The position numbers were made by a program, and so were the translations under genes. From Sulfurospirillum sp. (lineage in GTDB: Bacteria; Campylobacterota; Campylobacteria; Campylobacterales; Sulfurospirillaceae): a stretch of 38,405 bases of DNA. This document shows, piece after piece, positions 34,787-38,405 of the stretch (its first letter is position 1; each line of letters starts with the position of its first letter). The stretch lies in contig JALSME010000026.1 in assembly GCA_026987955.1 (NCBI GenBank), forward strand, positions 1 through 38,405, given 5' to 3'. Under the pieces are notes generated by a model. That model was given only the letters and a program-made list of their open reading frames with translations. It had not been told where the DNA came from and made no database searches.

Positions 34787-35938
34787 TTGATTAAGTATGC
34801 AGACTATAAAGATGTAGATAAAGAGCAGTTGCAAAGAGATATTGATGCTATAAAAGAGACTATTGGTGATGCAACTGAGGAGGATTTTAAACATCTATTG
34901 AAACTAAAAAGATGGGGAAAGGGAGCAAGTTTATTTGGCATTTTCCTGATAGTTGTGATAACGGTTTTTGAGCCAAACTCTTTTGTTTTTTGGACTCTTG
35001 GTATTATTGCAGCAACTTTTATTGGCATTGGCAATGTTGGAAGATGGGCAAATGTAGCTCATCCTATTCTTCATGGAGCTTACGATAAGGTACCAAATAT
35101 TCCCACAAGATATACTAAAAAAGGTTTTGCTTCGGGAAAAAGAAGATATGTAGATTGGTTTGACTGGATTACTCCTGATGCTTGGGCGTATGAGCATAAC
35201 ATTATGCATCACTATCATTTAGGAGAGCTAGATGACCCTGATAATGTAGAGAGAAACTTAAAATGGCTTCATGATGCAAAAGTACCAATGTTTGTAAAGT
35301 ATGGTGTTGTTTATGTTTTTGCTGTTATGTGGAAACTTGCTTATTATGCACCAAACACTCTTAGAATTTTAGAAAACAAAGAGAGAGTAAAAAAGAAACT
35401 AGAGCCAACTGAAGATTATCAAATCAGTCCTTTTAAGAAGAATGGATTACTCCTTTGGAAAGACTATATCTTGCCATATGGTTTAGTGAAATTTGTTATT
35501 TCCCCTTTAGTCTTTTTACCGTTTGGATTTGATGCCGTAATATCTGTATTTTTTATACTTATTCTTAGTGAGATTGTCGCTAATCTATGGTCGTTTTTGG
35601 TAATAGTTCCAAATCACTCTGCTGAGGATATTTATCAGTTTAGTACGCCACATAAGAGTCAAGGAGAGTACTATTTGCGTCAGATTATGGGTAGTGTAAA
35701 TTACAACACAGGATCAGACCTTATTGATTTTGCTCATGGTTTTTTAAACTATCAGGTAGAACACCATCTGTTCCCAGATAAGCCTCATAGTTTTTATCAA
35801 AAAATGCAACCAATAGTAAAAGAGATATGTAAAAAACATAATTTGGAGTACAGACAAGAGTCAGTTTTTAAAAGAATTAGGATGAGTGTAGATTTAATGG
35901 TAGGAAAAACAAAACTTCTTACCATCAATGGAGTATAA
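34787..35938 (+). CDS. Membrane fatty acid desaturase-family protein
   Basis: The 383-aa membrane protein belongs to the histidine-box desaturase/hydroxylase group. Boxes visible are HPILHG (near 100), HNIMHHYHLGE (near 141), NHSAED (near 280) and QVEHHLFPD (near 325), which together would hold a di-iron centre. Hydrophobic segments lie around 45-85 and 225-275. It may introduce double bonds in membrane lipids with a ferredoxin as donor; substrate and position are unknown. The start is TTG 34787, with AAGGAGAG upstream. Confidence 0.88.
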   Translation: MIKYADYKDVDKEQLQRDIDAIKETIGDATEEDFKHLLKLKRWGKGASLFGIFLIVVITVFEPNSFVFWTLGIIAATFIGIGNVGRWANVAHPILHGAYDKVPNIPTRYTKKGFASGKRRYVDWFDWITPDAWAYEHNIMHHYHLGELDDPDNVERNLKWLHDAKVPMFVKYGVVYVFAVMWKLAYYAPNTLRILENKERVKKKLEPTEDYQISPFKKNGLLLWKDYILPYGLVKFVISPLVFLPFGFDAVISVFFILILSEIVANLWSFLVIVPNHSAEDIYQFSTPHKSQGEYYLRQIMGSVNYNTGSDLIDFAHGFLNYQVEHHLFPDKPHSFYQKMQPIVKEICKKHNLEYRQESVFKRIRMSVDLMVGKTKLLTINGV

Positions 35939-35943
35939 CTAGA

Positions 35944-35982
35944 TAGTAAAAAGATATTATTGCAAGAGGATATTTTTTACTA
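35944..35982 (+). terminator. Possible terminator after the desaturase gene
   Basis: TAGTAAAAAGATAT (35944-35957) pairs with ATATTTTTTACTA (35970-35982) with one bulge, forming a 13-bp AT-rich stem. Only a short, impure T-run follows, so it might instead be an operator of the downstream gene. Confidence 0.4.
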
Positions 35983-36040
35983 TTTTATGGTATTATTGTA
36001 AATTGTGACATTTATTATGGTAATACCAGAGGAGTTAGTT

Positions 36041-37087
36041 ATGATAAAAGAGTTAGTACCAAATTTTAAAAAAGATTCTAGGCAACTTATTGCTTCAAAA
36101 TCTATTACTTTGTTTGGACTAGGCGTTACTCTCTTTTTTACAATGTATAGCTATTTTTTTAACAATAGTATACTTTTATATGTAGATTTGTTTTTATTGT
36201 TATTGCTTTTTATAACAACTTTAATTATGAAAAAAAGAAATATATATCTACTTGGAAAGATTGCACTAATCATTATGCTTGCTGGAGTTTTTATTCTTAT
36301 TTATGCAAACAATGGAATGGGTTTAGTTTTCGCATGGTCTTTTATTGCTACAAAATTTATAATAATTATATTTGGTTATAAAAGAGGACTTATTTATTCC
36401 TTTTTATTTAATATAGCTATTTTTGTATTGATGTATAAATATATAGGCGAAGCTATAACATCTAGTGGTTATGTAAGATTTATTAGTATATCAATAACCT
36501 TAACAATTATAGCATTTGCATATGAATACTCTATCGATAATACAATAAAAAGACTTCATAAAATACAGGCTAATTTAGAAGAGACTATAAAAATCGATAG
36601 TTTAACTAATATTTTCAATAGAAGGTACTTTGATACTATATTTCCGCAGCAGATAAAAATATCAAAAAGAAACAACAAGTATTTAGCTCTTACTATGATA
36701 GATATTGATAACTTTAAAAGTTACAATGATACCTATGGGCATCAAGCAGGTGATGAGGTTTTAAAGTCGGTTGCCCAATCCTTTAAAAGCTCCTTAAAAA
36801 GACCAGATGACTATGTCTTTAGACTCGGAGGCGAAGAGTTTGGAGTGCTTTATCAACTAAATAAAAAAGAAAATGCTTTAGTAGTGGCTAATAAAATATG
36901 TAAAAATATAGAGAGATTAAAAATAGCTCATAGTGAAAATAGTGTCTCACCTTTTGTAACTGTATCAATTGGAGTACATATTGTAAAACCACAAGATAAA
37001 CATGATTGTGATGATATTTACAAGATAGCAGATGATGCACTATATGTTGCAAAACAAAATGGTAAAAATAGAGTAGAAGAGCTCTAA
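36041..37087 (+). CDS. Membrane-bound diguanylate cyclase (GGDEF domain)
   Basis: The enzyme makes c-di-GMP from two GTP. The 348-aa protein has five or six membrane segments (about 20-175) and a C-terminal GGDEF domain (about 190-348) with an intact active site, GGEEF at 263-267. Six residues before it an RxxD inhibitory site (R254-D257) is present, so product inhibition is expected. I chose ATG 36041, six bases after GAGGAG; an in-frame GTG at 36005 would add 12 residues without a ribosome-binding site. It has the opposite activity to the HD-GYP protein at 7676. Confidence 0.92.
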   Translation: MIKELVPNFKKDSRQLIASKSITLFGLGVTLFFTMYSYFFNNSILLYVDLFLLLLLFITTLIMKKRNIYLLGKIALIIMLAGVFILIYANNGMGLVFAWSFIATKFIIIIFGYKRGLIYSFLFNIAIFVLMYKYIGEAITSSGYVRFISISITLTIIAFAYEYSIDNTIKRLHKIQANLEETIKIDSLTNIFNRRYFDTIFPQQIKISKRNNKYLALTMIDIDNFKSYNDTYGHQAGDEVLKSVAQSFKSSLKRPDDYVFRLGGEEFGVLYQLNKKENALVVANKICKNIERLKIAHSENSVSPFVTVSIGVHIVKPQDKHDCDDIYKIADDALYVAKQNGKNRVEEL

Positions 37088-37099
37088 GGGCACCTCTAA
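37087..37099. repeat. 13-base repeat shared with the remnant at 10956
   Basis: AGGGCACCTCTAA is the exact reverse complement of 10956-10968. It begins in the stop codon of the GGDEF gene. It may be the end of an old insertion element; on its own it is short enough to be chance. Confidence 0.35.
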
Positions 37100-37102
37100 G
37101 TT

Positions 37103-37129
37103 ATTTTTAGATAAAATAAGTCTAAAAAT
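37103..37129 (+). promoter_or_regulatory. Hairpin or operator overlapping a -10 before the aminotransferase gene
   Basis: ATTTTTAGA (37103-37111) and TCTAAAAAT (37121-37129) form a perfect 9-bp dyad. Its 9-base centre contains TAAAAT (37112-37117), a fair -10 placed 29 bases before the ATG at 37147. It could be an operator or a terminator of the GGDEF gene. Confidence 0.35.
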
Positions 37130-37146
37130 TTATTATAGGGTTATAT

Positions 37147-38250
37147 ATGTTACTTCTTACTCCTGGACCGACACCAGTCCCTGAAGATATACGCATGGCA
37201 ATGAGTGAGCCAACAATTCACCACAGAACTCCAGAATTTGAAGAAATTTTTGGTAAGACAAGAGTGCTTTTAAAAGAGCTTTTTAATATGCCAGAGGTTC
37301 TTATGCTAGCAAGTAGTGGCACAGGGGCTATGGAAGCATGTGTCTTAAATCTATGTCATGCTAAAGCACTTACGATTAACTCCGGCAAGTTTGGCGAGAG
37401 ATTTGGTAAAATTTGTGAATCTTACGGAAAAGATTATACTGAGTTAAAACAAGATTGGGATACACCTGCAAGTGTTGAAGATGTAGTAGATACAGTTAAA
37501 AACGATGACAAGATAGATGCAGTTTTTATCCAAGTTTGTGAGAGTGCAGGCGGACTTCGTCATCCTGTTGAAGATATAGCAAAAGAGATAAAAAAGATAC
37601 GACCAAATATCATGGTTATAGCTGATGGTATTACAGCAGTTGGTGTTGAAAAAGTAGATACAGCAAATATTGATGCACTCATAAGTGGAAGTCAAAAGGC
37701 TTTAATGCTCCCTCCTGGGCTTGCTTTGATTGGGTTAAGTAATCAGGCTGTAGAAATTATAGAAAAAAGTGGAGTAGGCTACTACTTGAACTTAAAAACT
37801 GAACTTAAAGCACAAAAAAAGAATACAACGGCATATACAGCGGCAACTACTCTTATAATTGGGCTTAAAGCAATGCTAGAGAAACTACATGCTGATGGTT
37901 TTGACAAACTTTATAGCGATACAAAAAAGCGCTCATTTGCAACAAAGAGAGCACTCGAAGCATTAGGTTTAAAAATCTTTCCAAAATCACCAGCAGATGC
38001 TATGAGTGCTGTTTATGATGAGGATGCAGCAAAAATAAGAAAGATTTTAAAAACAAAATATAGAGTAAATATAGCAGGCGGACAAGACCATGTTAAAACT
38101 ACACTTTTTAGGATAAACCATATGGGTTTAGTTCATGACTATGAAACAGCATGGACACTAAATGCAATCGAAATGGCACTTGAAGAGATAGGAAGACGAC
38201 CATATGATGGAACTGCAAATGCAGTCTTTACAAAAGAGATAACAAAATGA
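37147..38250 (+). CDS. Class V PLP-dependent aminotransferase
   Basis: The 367-aa enzyme belongs to the alanine-glyoxylate/serine-pyruvate group of class V aminotransferases. It opens LLTPGPTPVPEDIRMAM and has MLASSGTGAMEACVLNL, the PLP aspartate in VIADGITAVG and the Schiff-base lysine at about K184 in SGSQKALMLPPG. RINHMG lies near the C-terminus. Such proteins are often called soluble hydrogenase 42-kDa subunit in databases, a misleading name. The donor and acceptor cannot be read from sequence. Its TGA overlaps the first ATG of the 80-bp tandem repeat. Confidence 0.9.
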   Translation: MLLLTPGPTPVPEDIRMAMSEPTIHHRTPEFEEIFGKTRVLLKELFNMPEVLMLASSGTGAMEACVLNLCHAKALTINSGKFGERFGKICESYGKDYTELKQDWDTPASVEDVVDTVKNDDKIDAVFIQVCESAGGLRHPVEDIAKEIKKIRPNIMVIADGITAVGVEKVDTANIDALISGSQKALMLPPGLALIGLSNQAVEIIEKSGVGYYLNLKTELKAQKKNTTAYTAATTLIIGLKAMLEKLHADGFDKLYSDTKKRSFATKRALEALGLKIFPKSPADAMSAVYDEDAAKIRKILKTKYRVNIAGGQDHVKTTLFRINHMGLVHDYETAWTLNAIEMALEEIGRRPYDGTANAVFTKEITK

Positions 38251-38405
38251 AACACTCTATGCAAAGCATAAGCTTTAGTCGCGAGGAATTTATCTCGGAC
38301 TTGTTCGAGTTAAAGGGGACAATAATATGAAATATTCTATGCAAAGCATAAGCTTTAGTCGCGAGGAATTTATCTCGGACTTGTTCGAGTTAAAGGGGAC
38401 AATAA
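38247..38405 (+). repeat. 80-bp tandem repeat carrying the two-hairpin leader and a start codon
   Basis: Unit 1 (38247-38326) and unit 2 (38327 to the window end) match at 77 of 79 bases. Each has hairpin TATGC-AAA-GCATA, AAGCTTTAGT, GAGGAATTT, hairpin CTCGGA-CTTG-TTCGAG and AAAGGGGACAATAA, eight bases before an ATG. Unit 1 also encodes a possible 27-codon ORF (38247-38330) whose ends are ATGA overlaps with its neighbours. The gene that follows lies beyond the window. Confidence 0.75.

Noticed and set aside
36005-36040. GTG start for the diguanylate cyclase
   Set aside because: No RBS upstream, whereas ATG 36041 follows GAGGAG at a normal distance.
38247-38330. 27-codon ORF in unit 1 of the tandem repeat as a conserved leader peptide
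   Set aside because: A similar reading frame exists at rpmJ, but the selD copy does not keep the peptide while the hairpins are kept; listed only as a repeat, not as a CDS.
1-38405. CRISPR arrays, rRNA genes, prophage or complete insertion sequences
   Set aside because: No regularly spaced repeats, no rRNA-like segments, and no transposase, integrase or phage genes were seen.

Overview
The window looks like the chromosome of a Campylobacterota (Epsilonproteobacteria) member, most like Sulfurimonas or a close relative. The basis is AT-rich DNA with tightly packed genes, an S10-spc-alpha ribosomal cluster that lacks rpmD (L30), a zinc-type S14, a short MurE, and protein sequences typical of that class. 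The genus is inference.

Bases 1-6609 serve molybdo/tungsto-selenoprotein maturation: fdhD with a ModE-type regulator, a WtpABC-type tungstate/molybdate ABC importer, a 60-aa protein, the TusA-DsrE fusion YedF, and selD with an in-frame UGA (selenocysteine) codon and a SECIS-like hairpin. tRNA-Sec lies at about 10.8 kb. Together these point to a Sec-containing, W/Mo-dependent formate dehydrogenase, whose structural genes are not in the window. The fdhD and wtpA promoters carry the same 23-bp palindrome, the likely operator of the ModE-type protein. A 272-bp, fully foldable MITE-like element sits between the two operons.

Bases 6653-9580 hold a FecR-domain protein, an OmpA-like protein and a CHASE2/HD-GYP phosphodiesterase, probably an envelope-sensing c-di-GMP module. 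On the minus strand follow an MFS transporter, tRNA-Sec and an AAA-type ATPase.

Bases 12110-26196 are the ribosomal protein cluster, rpsJ to rplQ, with secY, map, infA and rpoA. The 336-bp infA-rpmJ gap holds a promoter, a possible three-way-junction RNA, and a two-hairpin leader.

Bases 26266-35938 are housekeeping genes: an Nfu-type protein, a TPR-like protein, murE, a [2Fe-2S] ferredoxin, panD, a YbaB protein, a PDZ protein, a prenyl synthase, tkt, a Gph-like HAD phosphatase, uppP and a fatty acid desaturase. Then come a membrane diguanylate cyclase and a class V aminotransferase.

The strongest unexplained signal is a repeated leader element: two short hairpins, then a Shine-Dalgarno sequence at fixed distance from an ATG. 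It occurs before selD and rpmJ and as an 80-bp tandem duplication at the right edge. Its stems differ between loci by compensatory changes.
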